Shown: positions 18,092-27,336, numbered from the stretch's first letter. The stretch is 64,000 nucleotides of DNA from Peptacetobacter sp900550335 (GCF_047528295.1 NZ_CP180001.1:744001-808000), one strand, 5' to 3'. Notes: generated by a model not told the origin, from the sequence alone. Translations and numbers: made by a program.

Positions 18092-18215
18092 AGGTGGAAA
18101 TGGAAAGGGTTGGAGAAGTTAGTTATCTGGATAGATGGAGAGGAATAGCAAGATGTGGTATAATTTAATTATTTATAATATATTAATAAAAATACTAAAA
18201 ATTTAGGAGAGTATT

Positions 18216-18656
18216 ATGAGTGCTGATAGACTTTCTTTATATTGGATATATTTCATTATTATGAGTTTTAGTGTTGTAATCTGTGTAATTCTTGCTTTTT
18301 CTAATATAAAAATAGCAAAACGGGAGTTTTTTTATCCAAGACAACAAAATTGGGCTAAGAAGCATGAAGAAAGGTTAAATTTATTATCGAAAAGATTTTT
18401 TCTGATATTGTGTATAGTTTTCTTTATGTTTGGAACATTGCCTTCTTGTTTAGATTTACCATATGTTTTGAAAGGAAATTATAAAGAAGTTTGTAGTGTT
18501 ATAATTAAAAAATCAGGAACATCAATAAATCTTGAATACGGTGGTTATTATAGAGTTGGAAATACAAAAGGATGTAAAATAGGGGATGAGATAAAGGTAG
18601 AGTACCTTCCATTTACTAGATATGCAACAATCACCAATATATTTCATTCAAAATAA
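18216..18656 (+). CDS. Small membrane protein of unknown function
   Basis: 146 residues with two strong hydrophobic helices (about residues 6-30 and 62-80) and a hydrophilic C-terminal part rich in beta-prone residues ending in a Gly/Tyr-rich strand pattern. GGAGAG ribosome site at 18207. I do not recognise a family. An overlapping frame at 18622-18819 is not supported. Codon use is more AT-biased than in proC next to it. Confidence 0.55.
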   Translation: MSADRLSLYWIYFIIMSFSVVICVILAFSNIKIAKREFFYPRQQNWAKKHEERLNLLSKRFFLILCIVFFMFGTLPSCLDLPYVLKGNYKEVCSVIIKKSGTSINLEYGGYYRVGNTKGCKIGDEIKVEYLPFTRYATITNIFHSK

Positions 18657-18802
18657 TCTGAGAGGAGATAGAATTATTTATCTTTCCTATAATGCATATG
18701 GATATGTCTGCATTCTCAGTAGAAGGTCAAACGCATACATTATAGAGAAACAATTACAGAGATTTTATTTACAACAATTATTATATAGAAAATTAGTATG
18801 TA

Positions 18803-19108
18803 GAAATTTAAAAACTTGAAACAGATGAAAAAACAAGAACCTACTTTATATAAATGAATAACATATAAACAAATAACGACTTTTTACAAACGAATAACTA
18901 GGAAACTAGCTTAACGAAAAAAGATAGGTCTAAACAATCCAGCGACAATCTGGAGACGACTCACTACTTTTAAATGTGTTACAAAAATTGTAGTGAGTCG
19001 TCGAAGCCTGGAGCGGTTGTTAGACCTATCTTTTTCGTTCTATCTATTTTCTTTTATTCATTTCATCAAGTAAGTTCTCGTTTTTCATTGAGCAAGCTTT
19101 TAAATTTC
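18803..19108 (-). repeat. Quasi-palindrome copy A at the feoB 3' end
   Basis: Read on the minus strand (feoB sense): outer arm, box CTCCAGGCTTC (19003-19013), inner stem GACGACTCACTAC with its complement, box CTCCAGATTGTCG (18943-18955), second outer arm ending in TTTTTTCG. The innermost arm is 20-25 bp and nearly perfect (18913 / 19039). Further left, 18803-18870 is an imperfect inverted copy of the last feoB codons (19050-19108), including GAAATTTAAAAA against its complement. It probably also acts as feoB terminator. A 20-nt motif starting TTATTC is loosely repeated three times in the left arm. Confidence 0.85.
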
Positions 19109-21017
19109 CGCAAGCTGAGCAGTTAGCACAGCCTCCATTTTCTCCACCACCACTGCAACTACTACAGCTGCTTCTTGGTTTAGTGAAGATTCTAATAAGT
19201 ATAACAGCTGTAATTATTACAATCACTGCAGTTATTGCTATCTCAATTGGAGAACTTGCCGCTGCAAACGCACTTCCAACTATGTTCACGATAACACCTG
19301 CAACCCAAGCAAGTGCAAACTGATAGAATAGAGATGTAAACATCATCTTGTTTCCATATTCTTTTCTCATTGTAGCTAGAGCAGCTATACAAGGAGTGTA
19401 AAGTGCTGTGAAAACAAGGAATGCATAAGCTGTAACACCTGTGAAAACTGTAGGTAATACTTCATTTAAGTTACCGTAAAGTATGCTAAGTGTGTTTACA
19501 ACGACTTCTTTTGCTCCAAGTCCTGTAAGAAGGGCAACGGAAGTTCTCCAATCGCTGAATCCTAGTGGTCTAAATATAGGAGCGATTACTTTTCCTATAT
19601 AAGCTAGGAAAGAATCATTTATATTTTCTGTGAATCCGTTAAAGTTGAATGATGAGAATGCCCAAATAACAACAGACATTGCAAACATTATAGTAACAAC
19701 TTTAACTAAGAATCCTTTAGATTTATTCCAAGTATTTTTTAGTAGAGCGCTGATTGTAGGTATTTTGTACTCAGGTAGCTCTAATATAAATGGCTCAACC
19801 TCGTTTTTGAAAGTAGTTCTATTTAAGAATAGTGCAACTATTATTGCAGCCACAATTCCAACTAAGTAAAGTGAAGCTGTAACTATAGCCTGATTTTTAG
19901 GGAAGAAAACTGCAACAAATAATGCATAAACTGGTAATTTTGCACCACAAGTCATTAGAGGTGCGATAAGTGCAGTTATTTTTCTATCCTTTTCGCTTTC
20001 AAGAGTTCTTGTAGCCATTATTGCTGGAGAAGAACATCCCATACCCATTATCATAGGTATAAATGCCTTACCAGAAAGTCCAACTTTTTTCATTATTCTA
20101 TCCATTAAAAATGCTGTTCTAGACATATATCCACTGTCTTCAAACAGAGATATTCCAAAGAATAGAGTACATATTAATGGGAAGAAAGGAAGTGTTCCGC
20201 CAAGTCCACCAATTATACCATCTACTATTAAAGATCTAAACCAAGGACTAGAGTTTGCAAGTGCGGCATCTGCTGGTGCGGCGATGTAGTTTTCAATAAG
20301 TCCCGCAAATCCTTCCTGAAGTGGCCCTCCAACCCAGTCAAATGTAAATTTGAAAAGAAGTAATAAAAGACCGATGAATATTGGATAAGCAAATATTGGA
20401 TGAAGCACTATGCTGTCTATCTTATCGCTTATAGTCTTTTTATCTTCTTTTGGGAAATTTGTACAAAGAGCAAGCTTTTCTTCTATTATTTTGTAAGTTT
20501 CTTCTTCATTTCCCCAGTTAGTAGAGTAGATAAACGGCTTTCTAGCAGCTTCTCTTAGTTTAGAAGCTATGTCATCTACACCTTCTTTTTTCTTTGCAAC
20601 TATTGGAATAACAGTCACTCCAAATTCACGAGCTAATTTATGAGTATCAATCTCCATTCCTCTAGCTTTTGCAACATCAAGCATATTTAAAAGTATAACT
20701 ATTGGCTTGTTAAACTGCATAAGCTGAGTAGTTAGGTAAAGATTTCTAGTTAAGTTTGATGCGTCGACAACGTTTAAAATTAAATCGACGTCCTCTTTTT
20801 CAAGGAATGATTTAGAAACTTTTTCTTCATTAGAAAAAGTATCCATCGCATAAATTCCAGGAAGGTCGACAATTTTTATATCGTCCTCAAGGAATCCTTC
20901 TTTTTTCTCTATTGTAACGCCTGGCCAGTTACCCACATACTGATTTGAACCTGTAAGTAGGTTGAATACTGTAGTTTTACCGACGTTTGGGTTTCCTAAA
21001 AGTGCTATATTTAACAA
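19044..21017 (-). CDS. feoB: Ferrous iron transporter FeoB
   Basis: 657 residues. N-terminal G domain with G1 GNPNVGKTT, G3 DLPG and G4 NMLD, then a helical spacer, about ten membrane helices with the Gate motifs (CGAKLPVYALF, MGCSSPAIMATR), and a Cys-rich C-terminal tail (SSCSSCSGGG, CANCSACGN, CSMK). It imports Fe(II) through the membrane with GTP use by the cytoplasmic domain. It is preceded by feoA 11 nt upstream and controlled from a Fur-like box. The cysteine-rich tail is unusual in size; it could stand in for FeoC as an Fe-S or metal-binding element. Confidence 0.95.
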   Translation of the reverse strand: MLNIALLGNPNVGKTTVFNLLTGSNQYVGNWPGVTIEKKEGFLEDDIKIVDLPGIYAMDTFSNEEKVSKSFLEKEDVDLILNVVDASNLTRNLYLTTQLMQFNKPIVILLNMLDVAKARGMEIDTHKLAREFGVTVIPIVAKKKEGVDDIASKLREAARKPFIYSTNWGNEEETYKIIEEKLALCTNFPKEDKKTISDKIDSIVLHPIFAYPIFIGLLLLLFKFTFDWVGGPLQEGFAGLIENYIAAPADAALANSSPWFRSLIVDGIIGGLGGTLPFFPLICTLFFGISLFEDSGYMSRTAFLMDRIMKKVGLSGKAFIPMIMGMGCSSPAIMATRTLESEKDRKITALIAPLMTCGAKLPVYALFVAVFFPKNQAIVTASLYLVGIVAAIIVALFLNRTTFKNEVEPFILELPEYKIPTISALLKNTWNKSKGFLVKVVTIMFAMSVVIWAFSSFNFNGFTENINDSFLAYIGKVIAPIFRPLGFSDWRTSVALLTGLGAKEVVVNTLSILYGNLNEVLPTVFTGVTAYAFLVFTALYTPCIAALATMRKEYGNKMMFTSLFYQFALAWVAGVIVNIVGSAFAAASSPIEIAITAVIVIITAVILIRIFTKPRSSCSSCSGGGENGGCANCSACGNLKACSMKNENLLDEMNKRK

Positions 21018-21028
21018 ATTCTACCTCC

Positions 21029-21250
21029 TTACTGAAGAACTATGTTCTTTGCATCAGATTTTCTGATAGCAAGATCAAGCCCTCTAAATCTTACAAGTAT
21101 TGGGTCTCCAAATGGAGCAACCTTTTTTACTTCTATTTCAGTGTTGTTTATACAACCTAGAGCAAGAAGTCTTTTAGCTAATTTTTCGTTTCCATTTATA
21201 TTATCAATGCGGCCTTTTTCGCCAACTTTTAAATCAAAAACTGTATTCAT
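21029..21250 (-). CDS. feoA: FeoA SH3-like accessory protein
   Basis: 73 residues with the FeoA SH3-fold pattern: LKVGEKGRI, then the strand repeat ending in VRFRGLDLAIRKSDAKNI. Required for efficient Fe(II) uptake by FeoB in other bacteria. The start ATG follows a GGAGGAATT site. It is the first gene of the feoAB operon. Confidence 0.93.
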   Translation of the reverse strand: MNTVFDLKVGEKGRIDNINGNEKLAKRLLALGCINNTEIEVKKVAPFGDPILVRFRGLDLAIRKSDAKNIVLQ

Positions 21251-21272
21251 GGTAATTCCTCCTTAAAATTAA

Positions 21273-21287
21273 TGAAATTCATTATCA
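21273..21287 (-). promoter_or_regulatory. Fur-like operator for feoAB
   Basis: On the minus strand TGATAATGAATTTCA matches the 7-1-7 Fur dyad TGATAAT-N-ATTATCA at 12 of 14 positions, 23 bp upstream of the feoA start. Iron repression of the operon is expected. Confidence 0.65.
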
Positions 21288-21528
21288 ATATCTTATTGAT
21301 ATTATATCTCAAAAACTTATGTATGTCAATTAAAATCAATGATTGACGAGTTGCAAAATTTTAAAAGAAAATTAGAAATAAAAAAGATGATAAAATTTAT
21401 CAAAAACAGCGTTTCCTATTGAGAAACGTTAATTTTGTATTAATCACTTATAACAAAACTATTGTGATATAATATCAATGTAACAAAAATAATACCAATG
21501 TAGCAAAATTATTAAAAAGGAGGACGTT

Positions 21529-22050
21529 ATGTCTGAAAAGAGAATAGAAACGAAAAAACTGACTTTCCTAGGGCTAATGGTAGGATACAGTTTAATCTTA
21601 TATATAATAGAAGGATTTATTCCAAATCCAATGGTTGCGGTGTTTCCTGGTGCAAAGCTAGGACTTAGTAATATCATTACTTTGGTGGCACTTATGACTC
21701 TTGGATTTAAGGATACTTTTATCATTCTTACAGTTAGAATAATTCTTTCTTCTATATTTACAGGGCCGATGTCTTATTTGATGTTTAGTATAGGTGGAGG
21801 ATATTTGAGTCTTGTTGTGATGTATTTGTTTAGTAGAATTAAGGATTTTTCTGTGATTGGGATAAGTATCGGAGGTGCAATAGGGCACAATGTAGGGCAG
21901 TTGCTTGTAGCATCGATGATAGTTCAAAACATAGCTATGACTACTTATCTACCGTTTATGTTGATAACATCTTTAGTAACGGGAATTTTCGTAGGGATTG
22001 TTTCGAAGTTTACGATACCTTATGTAAAATCTCGGATTAAAAAATTATAA
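21529..22050 (+). CDS. Gx transporter family membrane protein
   Basis: 173 residues with five to six hydrophobic helices and the Gly-rich stretches of the Gx transporter family, often mislabelled heptaprenyl diphosphate synthase component I (ECF S-component-like fold). NP and PG motifs (PNPMVAVFPGAKLGL) are visible near the N terminus. The substrate is not known. Good GGAGG ribosome site. The last 18 codons are mirrored downstream of the gene. Confidence 0.8.
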   Translation: MSEKRIETKKLTFLGLMVGYSLILYIIEGFIPNPMVAVFPGAKLGLSNIITLVALMTLGFKDTFIILTVRIILSSIFTGPMSYLMFSIGGGYLSLVVMYLFSRIKDFSVIGISIGGAIGHNVGQLLVASMIVQNIAMTTYLPFMLITSLVTGIFVGIVSKFTIPYVKSRIKKL

Positions 22051-22295
22051 ATAATATGGCTGTTGAAGGTTTTGCAGCAGACCTAGACTTAACACAAGTA
22101 TTCGCTCTCCAGGCTTCAGCGCCCCATCCATTTATGTAATACCTTTTAATGTATGGGGCGCTTGCAGAATTGTCGGTGCGAGCTACTTGTGTTTAAGTCT
22201 TAAATGGTCTACTTGCAAAATTTTTTCTAACAGCCATTTTTTATAATTTTTTATAGAGATTTATAGAATAAGGTATCGTAAAATTCTTCAACAAT
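21997..22295 (+). repeat. Quasi-palindrome copy B at the Gx transporter 3' end
   Basis: Core: CTCCAGGCTTC at 22107, inner stem AGCGCCCCAT / ATGGGGCGCT, TGCAGAATTGTCG at 22163. Outer arms pair from 22056 to 22237 (ATGGCTGTT / AACAGCCAT). Beyond that, 22238-22295 is an inverted copy of the gene's last 54 nt: GATACCTTAT, AATCTC and AAAAAATTATAA, including the stop codon, all have inverted partners in order. This is the clearest proof that the arms come from the gene. Confidence 0.9.
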
Positions 22296-22558
22296 TTAAT
22301 AATGTTATGGTATAGTTTATTAAAATTTTAATCACTATAAAGATATTATATAGTTTAAAATTTAAGTATAAATGGTGTATTGTTAAATTTTTCAATGCTT
22401 ATGCGTGTTAGAGATAAGAATCTCGACGATAATGTTGTTATATAGTATAATAAAAATGTATAACAATGTTCATTTGGCGTTGTTATTTCAATTTTTGTAG
22501 TCAATAGAAATATTTAAAAATATGTATAATCAAATAGTGTGGTTTAGGAGGGTGTAAA
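22296..22558. other. AT-rich leader before degV
   Basis: Contains a short hairpin (GAGAT-AAGA-ATCTC near 22412) and a loose one (AACAATG ... CGTTGTT near 22464). No gene and no recognised riboswitch. Confidence 0.4.
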
Positions 22559-23410
22559 TTGGCAAATATAAAAATTGTTACAGACGGTTCATGTGATTTT
22601 CCTCAGGAAATAATAGATATAGTGAATCCTGAGATAGTTAGAATAAATGTAGCTTTTGGAGAGGATTCTTATATCGGTGGTGTAGATATAGATGAAAAGA
22701 CTTTTTATGAAAAGATGAGAGGGTGTAAAGAGCTACCAAAGACTTCAAGTCCTTCTTTAGAGAGATTTATGGAAGTTTATGGAAATGAAGAATACGAGGA
22801 AATAATAGTTTTCACTCTTACTTCTAAGTTATCAGGGACATATAGTAATGCTGTAATTTCTAAAAATATGTACCTTGAGGAACATGAGCATAAGAGAATT
22901 GAGGTTATAGATTCGGAAAGCGGTTCTATAGGGGTTGCGCTTATGATTCTAAAAACTCATCAGCTTATAGAAGCTGGCAAAAACATGGACGAAATTCTAG
23001 AAGAAATAGAAAAAATGAAAAAAGACATGGTACTCTACGGTACTTTAGACACACTAGAAAATGCAATAAAAGGTGGTAGAGTAAACCCTATAGCAGGAAA
23101 ACTTATAAATGCACTTAATTTTAAAGTAATAATAAAAATAGATGAAGGTCTTGTAAAACCTATAGATAAAGCTAGAGGTGAAAGCAACAGTCTTAAAAAA
23201 CTATTCACATATATCAAAAACTGTGTTGATATAAATGAAATAGAGCACAAAGACGTAATAGTTGGGCATGCAAACTGTCCAGAAAAAGCAGAAAAAGTTA
23301 AGAAATTTATAGTAGACCACTATAATTTCGAGGAAACTCTTGTTGCTAATATAGGACCAATAATGGGAACATTTACAGCAGAAGGTGCTATACTTATAGC
23401 GGTTCTTTAA
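22559..23410 (+). CDS. DegV family fatty-acid-binding protein
   Basis: 283 residues. N-terminal VTDGSCDFP with the DegV loop, KTSSPS motif near residue 61, FTLTSKLSGTYSNA, and the C-terminal GPIMGTFTAEGA. DegV/FakB proteins bind a fatty acid and present it to a FakA kinase; no fakA lies in the window. Start TTG with a GGAGGG site. Followed 36 nt later by pepF, possibly cotranscribed. Confidence 0.9.
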   Translation: MANIKIVTDGSCDFPQEIIDIVNPEIVRINVAFGEDSYIGGVDIDEKTFYEKMRGCKELPKTSSPSLERFMEVYGNEEYEEIIVFTLTSKLSGTYSNAVISKNMYLEEHEHKRIEVIDSESGSIGVALMILKTHQLIEAGKNMDEILEEIEKMKKDMVLYGTLDTLENAIKGGRVNPIAGKLINALNFKVIIKIDEGLVKPIDKARGESNSLKKLFTYIKNCVDINEIEHKDVIVGHANCPEKAEKVKKFIVDHYNFEETLVANIGPIMGTFTAEGAILIAVL

Positions 23411-23446
23411 GAATGTAATTTCCCGGGAAATATACAGGAGGCAGTT

Positions 23447-25231
23447 ATGGGAATAGAAAGAAACAATATAGAAGAAAAATATAAATGGGACTTAGAAAAA
23501 ATGTACCCAGATAAAGAATCAGTTGATGCCGATATAAAAAAGGCAGAAGAATTAACTGAAGAAATTGCACAGTACAAGGGAAAATTATCTCTTGGAAAAG
23601 AAAATTTATTAAATGCTTTAAAGACTTTAGAAGAAGCATCTAGAGTTATAGAAAAAATATATGTATACACTCACATGAAACATCATGAGGATACAAGAAA
23701 GAACGATAATCAGGCAGATTCTGTAAAATCTGAGATGATTTCATCGAATTTTGGAGTGGCTTCATCTTACCTAGTTCCAGAGATAATAGCTATGGACGAA
23801 AAAGTTTTAGATGAATATATGCAGGATGAAGATATGGCATTCTACAAAAAATTCATAGACGAAATTTTAAGAGATAAACCACATACATTATCAGAAAGCG
23901 AAGAAAAAATACTTGCTTCAGTTTCAGAATTAACTGCAGTTCCTGAAAGTGTATACGACATGCTTGCATATGCGGATATGGAATTCCCAGAAATAGAAGA
24001 GGAAAATGGCGAAAAGATAAAGATAGACCACTTCAACTACTCTCTACTTATAAAGAGTAGAGATAGAAGAGTGAGAAAAGATGCTTTTGAAGGGGAATTT
24101 TCTACTTACAAAAAATTCCAGAACACTTACGCATCAAGTCTTTACGGAGCTATAAAATCAGAAATATTCTACGCAAAAATGAGAAAACACAACTCTGCAA
24201 TAGAGGGATCATTATTTGCGGATAATATAAGTGTAGATGTGTACAATAATTTAATAGACGCTGTACACGAAAGCATACCTACATTAGATAGATATGTAGA
24301 GGCTAAGAAAAAATTCTTAGGAATAGAGGATTTACACATGTACGACCTTTATGTGCCTCTAGCTGAAAAATTTGAATATAAAATACCTTATGAGGAAGCT
24401 CAGCAGATTATATTAAAAGCACTTGCTCCTCTAGGAGAAGAGTATTTATCTATAATTCAGAAGGCTTTTGATGAAAGATGGATAGATGCTTTTGAAAATG
24501 AAGGTAAAAAAGGTGGAGCTTATTCTTGGGGATGCTACGACTCACAGCCATACATCCTAACTAGCTACACAGAAGACCTAAATTCATTATTTACATTAAT
24601 TCACGAATTAGGGCACTCTGTACACAGCTACTACTCAAGAAATACTCAGCCTTACATATATTCAGATTATAAAATATTTGTTGCTGAGGTTGCATCTACA
24701 ACTAATGAGCTATTACTTGTAAATTATCTATTAGAAAATGCAAAATCTAAAGATGAGAGAATTTACCTTCTAAACTACTACTTAGAGCAGTTTAGAACAA
24801 CAGTACATAGACAGACTATGTTTGCTGAATTTGAAAAAATAACTCATGAACATGTAGAAGCTGGAAAACCACTTACAGCAGATGATTTCACAGAAATATA
24901 CTATGGATTAAATAAAAAATACTATGGAAATTCTACAAATGTAGATGAATTAATAGGAATAGAATGGGCAAGAATACCTCATTTCTACTCTAATTTCTAT
25001 GTATATAAATACGCTACAGGATTCTCAGCTGCGAGTGCATTAAGCTCACAGATTTTAAAAGAAGGAAAACCCGCAGTAGATAGATATATAGAATTCTTAA
25101 AAAGCGGTGGTTCAGAATATCCACTAGACCAGTTAAGAAGAGCCGGAGTAGATATGGAAAAGAAAGAATCTGTTGAAAAGGCATTAGATGTATTTGCAGA
25201 ACTTGTTGATAAATTAGAGGCAGAAATATAG
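23447..25231 (+). CDS. pepF: Oligoendopeptidase F (M3 family)
   Basis: 594 residues with the zinc-binding helix HELGHS at about residue 386 and the third ligand region (VAEVASTTNELLL) 25 residues later, as in M3 thimet-type peptidases. Cytoplasmic, cleaving peptides of about 7-17 residues; useful to an amino-acid fermenter. The ATG has an AGGAGG site. Gln codons almost all CAG. Confidence 0.93.
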   Translation: MGIERNNIEEKYKWDLEKMYPDKESVDADIKKAEELTEEIAQYKGKLSLGKENLLNALKTLEEASRVIEKIYVYTHMKHHEDTRKNDNQADSVKSEMISSNFGVASSYLVPEIIAMDEKVLDEYMQDEDMAFYKKFIDEILRDKPHTLSESEEKILASVSELTAVPESVYDMLAYADMEFPEIEEENGEKIKIDHFNYSLLIKSRDRRVRKDAFEGEFSTYKKFQNTYASSLYGAIKSEIFYAKMRKHNSAIEGSLFADNISVDVYNNLIDAVHESIPTLDRYVEAKKKFLGIEDLHMYDLYVPLAEKFEYKIPYEEAQQIILKALAPLGEEYLSIIQKAFDERWIDAFENEGKKGGAYSWGCYDSQPYILTSYTEDLNSLFTLIHELGHSVHSYYSRNTQPYIYSDYKIFVAEVASTTNELLLVNYLLENAKSKDERIYLLNYYLEQFRTTVHRQTMFAEFEKITHEHVEAGKPLTADDFTEIYYGLNKKYYGNSTNVDELIGIEWARIPHFYSNFYVYKYATGFSAASALSSQILKEGKPAVDRYIEFLKSGGSEYPLDQLRRAGVDMEKKESVEKALDVFAELVDKLEAEI

Positions 25232-25271
25232 ATATAAAAGTTAGACAATATAATTTTTGTGGAGAGATACT

Positions 25272-26366
25272 ATGGGAAAAACATTATTAAAACTTCTTAT
25301 ATATACTTCGGTTGGAGCTTTAATTGGAATCAGTGTTGAATTTTTAGATTTAAGTATATTCGAGTTATCTGTGTGCTTCTTGGTGCAGCTTGCGGTATTT
25401 GTAATTGTGCACGAGTTTATGCATGGAAAGATTGCGGAGATGAATGGGCTTAGATTTACAAAATTGTATGCAGGGCCGATTATAGTTATAAGAGAAGGAA
25501 AAAGATTTGTAAGAATAGAAAAAAACAGGCTTCAAGGAACTTATTTAGGTAGAGCAAATATAGAAAATGGCGAAATAAGAAACGATTTGGAATTTGAAAG
25601 ACATATAATAGCTTGGAAAAGGGCAATTTCTGCAGGTCCAAAGAGCGATATAGTGCTTTCTGCACTTTGCCTAGTTGCAGGAATATACTTTAAATATCCC
25701 ATATTGATTGTATCTACATTGGTATTGGATTTAGCTATGTGTATTCCGAGCTTTTTCTACGGTGACGGGACACATTACAAAAACCTAGAAAAAGATGATA
25801 TATTCACTGTTTCTGTGATGTATTCAAATTCAATTATAGGTGAAAATGGAATTTCTCCAGATACTGAGAAATATTTGGTAACAAGATTAGAAAAAGAACT
25901 AGATCAAAATGATATAACAGACGATAATATAGTATCTCTAGCCATTGCAGCTCAGACACTTCTTTTCCAAAAGATTATAGACGGAAAATATTCTGGATAT
26001 AGAATTGAGGAAATTATATGGGATGTTAGAGATGGAAATCCAGCTAGATTTAATAAGATGACTGATAGAATGTACTTCAGAGGTCTTATAAATACAGCAG
26101 TATTGTATTATACTTGTATCGAAAATGATTTAAAGAAGGCACAGATTTTGTTTAGGTCTATAAAGAATACTAAGCATGTAAATTATGTTGAGAAGAATGA
26201 TTTTATTAGGTCGCAATATGTGCTTGGTATGCGGGATAGAAAAAGTGATTTGTTGTCGCATAAATATAGGAATCCGATATTTAAGGGGTGTAAAAGCCTT
26301 GAAGATGCGGAAGATAAAATGGATGAGATAGTTATTGAATATGTAGAAAAAATGGGATTTTATTAG
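25272..26366 (+). CDS. Putative membrane-embedded M50-like zinc metalloprotease
   Basis: 364 residues. N-terminal membrane helices enclose HEFMH (about residue 52), an HExxH zinc site in a hydrophobic setting. After two more helices comes IPSFFYGDG (about residue 163), which resembles the second motif of site-2-protease-like enzymes, where an Asp completes the site. The C-terminal 200 residues are soluble and helical, with no recognised domain. I chose the ATG at 25272 behind GGAGAG rather than the upstream TTG. Substrate unknown. Its last ~12 codons are mirrored in the quasi-palindrome downstream. Confidence 0.55.
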   Translation: MGKTLLKLLIYTSVGALIGISVEFLDLSIFELSVCFLVQLAVFVIVHEFMHGKIAEMNGLRFTKLYAGPIIVIREGKRFVRIEKNRLQGTYLGRANIENGEIRNDLEFERHIIAWKRAISAGPKSDIVLSALCLVAGIYFKYPILIVSTLVLDLAMCIPSFFYGDGTHYKNLEKDDIFTVSVMYSNSIIGENGISPDTEKYLVTRLEKELDQNDITDDNIVSLAIAAQTLLFQKIIDGKYSGYRIEEIIWDVRDGNPARFNKMTDRMYFRGLINTAVLYYTCIENDLKKAQILFRSIKNTKHVNYVEKNDFIRSQYVLGMRDRKSDLLSHKYRNPIFKGCKSLEDAEDKMDEIVIEYVEKMGFY

Positions 26367-26528
26367 GAGTAAAGAAAAAATATATTAGTCCTCTCTCCGG
26401 TCCTCGCTGTGGTGTGGGTAATTTGTTTTGTTGATAGATTTACTGCACAGCTGTGGATTGTCGAGAGGTACTAATATATTTTTTTCTTTATAATAGAAAT
26501 CCCATTTTCTACATATATTAATAACTTG
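26329..26528 (+). repeat. Quasi-palindrome copy C after the M50-like gene
   Basis: Divergent core: CTCTCCGGTCCTC (26391) and GTGGATTGTCGAG (26453) around an inner stem GCTGTG...CACAGC. Outer arms pair over about 60 bp and include the end of the coding sequence: GTTATT, ATATGTAGAAAA, ATGGGATTT and the stop codon region are all mirrored at 26495-26528. T runs follow the inner part of the right arm. Confidence 0.8.
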
Positions 26529-26581
26529 TATGAAAGTAGAGTAGATAGTGAATTTAAAATAATATTGTTATTTGTTAGAAA

Positions 26582-26610
26582 TTGACTATCTATAAATTTT
26601 ATGATATATT
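26582..26610 (+). promoter_or_regulatory. Sigma-A promoter of the type III antitoxin RNA
   Basis: TTGACT (26582-26587), 17-bp spacer, TATATT (26605-26610). The expected start near 26617 is about 25 nt before the first antitoxin repeat. Confidence 0.7.
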
Positions 26611-26642
26611 ATTTATATAAAATAAGATATATATCTTAATAT

Positions 26643-26742
26643 GTAAGTGTACCGCTGACCAATATGCGGAATATAAATAGTTGGATTGTAAGTATACCGC
26701 TGACCAATATGCGGAATATAAGTGGTTGGGTTGTAAGTAATA
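26643..26742 (+). ncRNA. cptI: CptI-type antitoxin RNA repeats of a type III toxin-antitoxin
   Basis: Two tandem repeats of exactly 45 nt (26643-26687 and 26688-26732) differ at five positions and are followed by a third partial copy (GTAAGTAATA). Each repeat contains CCGC...GCGG flanking TGACCAATAT. This is the arrangement of type III systems: repeat array, leaky terminator, toxin gene. The toxin cuts the precursor into single repeats that fold as pseudoknots and inhibit it. Repeat length and the toxin sequence both fit the CptIN subfamily. Confidence 0.85.
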
Positions 26743-26773
26743 TCCCTCATCTTTTTAGATGGGGGATTTTTTT
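26742..26773 (+). terminator. Terminator between antitoxin repeats and toxin gene
   Basis: Stem ATCCCTCATCT / AGATGGGGGAT with TTTT loop and T7 run. In type III systems this terminator sets the excess of antitoxin RNA over toxin mRNA. Confidence 0.85.
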
Positions 26774-26784
26774 GGGGGGATACT

Positions 26785-27258
26785 GTGAAAAAGAATGGGT
26801 TTTATATTATAAAAGATGAGTTTTTTAGAGATTTCCCAGATCCGTATCTTAGGGGAAATAAAAAAGAAAATAGACCACATTATTACTGTATAGAGGATAA
26901 AAATGGTATATATTGGATGATTCCAATGTCAACTAGAGTAGAAAAATATAAGAAGATTATTGAGACGAAAGAAAAAAATAAAAAGAATTGTGATATTTTG
27001 CATATATTGAAGTTACCTAATGGTAGAGATAATGTATTTCTTATAGGCGATATGTTTCCTATTAAAGAAAATTACATTGAGAGAGAATATACAATAAAAA
27101 ATAATCATCTAATGTTATACAATGAATCAGAAATTATTCTTATAGAAAAAAAGGCAAAAAAAGTAAGAGAAATGATAAAACATGGTGTTAAATTTACAAA
27201 AACTCAACCAAATGTAATGAAAATATTTGAAAAATTGTTGAGAGAAGAGAAAAAATAG
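26785..27258 (+). CDS. cptN: Type III toxin-antitoxin endoribonuclease, CptN/ToxN family
   Basis: 157 residues, start GTG behind GGGGGA directly after the terminator. The sequence carries the CptN pattern: an N-terminal DEFF...DPYLRGNK, then RPHYYC, YWMIPMSTRVEKY, CDILHI and the C-terminal KKVREMIKHGVKFTKTQPNVM. The family are endoribonucleases that stop growth or abort phage infection when freed from the RNA antitoxin. Gln is encoded by CAA, unlike neighbouring metabolic genes, fitting horizontal acquisition. It sits just after quasi-palindrome C. Confidence 0.88.
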   Translation: MKKNGFYIIKDEFFRDFPDPYLRGNKKENRPHYYCIEDKNGIYWMIPMSTRVEKYKKIIETKEKNKKNCDILHILKLPNGRDNVFLIGDMFPIKENYIEREYTIKNNHLMLYNESEIILIEKKAKKVREMIKHGVKFTKTQPNVMKIFEKLLREEKK

Positions 27259-27310
27259 TATTAATGTTATTAATAGAGTTGTTCAAAGTAATTATTTAAC
27301 TGTTGAGAAT

Positions 27311-27334
27311 AAGGTCGGATTTATATCCGACCTT
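27311..27334. terminator. Bidirectional terminator between converging genes
   Basis: Perfect 10-bp stem AAGGTCGGAT / ATCCGACCTT with a 4-nt loop between cptN and the minus-strand gene. Confidence 0.75.
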
Positions 27335-27336
27335 AT

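Noticed and set aside
18622..18819. Small reading frame of 65 codons
   Set aside because: Overlaps the previous gene, lacks a ribosome site and runs into the mirrored arm of copy A.
18913..19039. Simple rho-independent terminator
   Set aside because: Too long, with two conserved boxes and an inverted copy of coding sequence; termination may be only part of its role.
26643..26742. Short CRISPR-like array
   Set aside because: The repeats are directly adjacent without spacers, have a promoter and terminator, and precede a CptN toxin gene. They are antitoxin RNA repeats.
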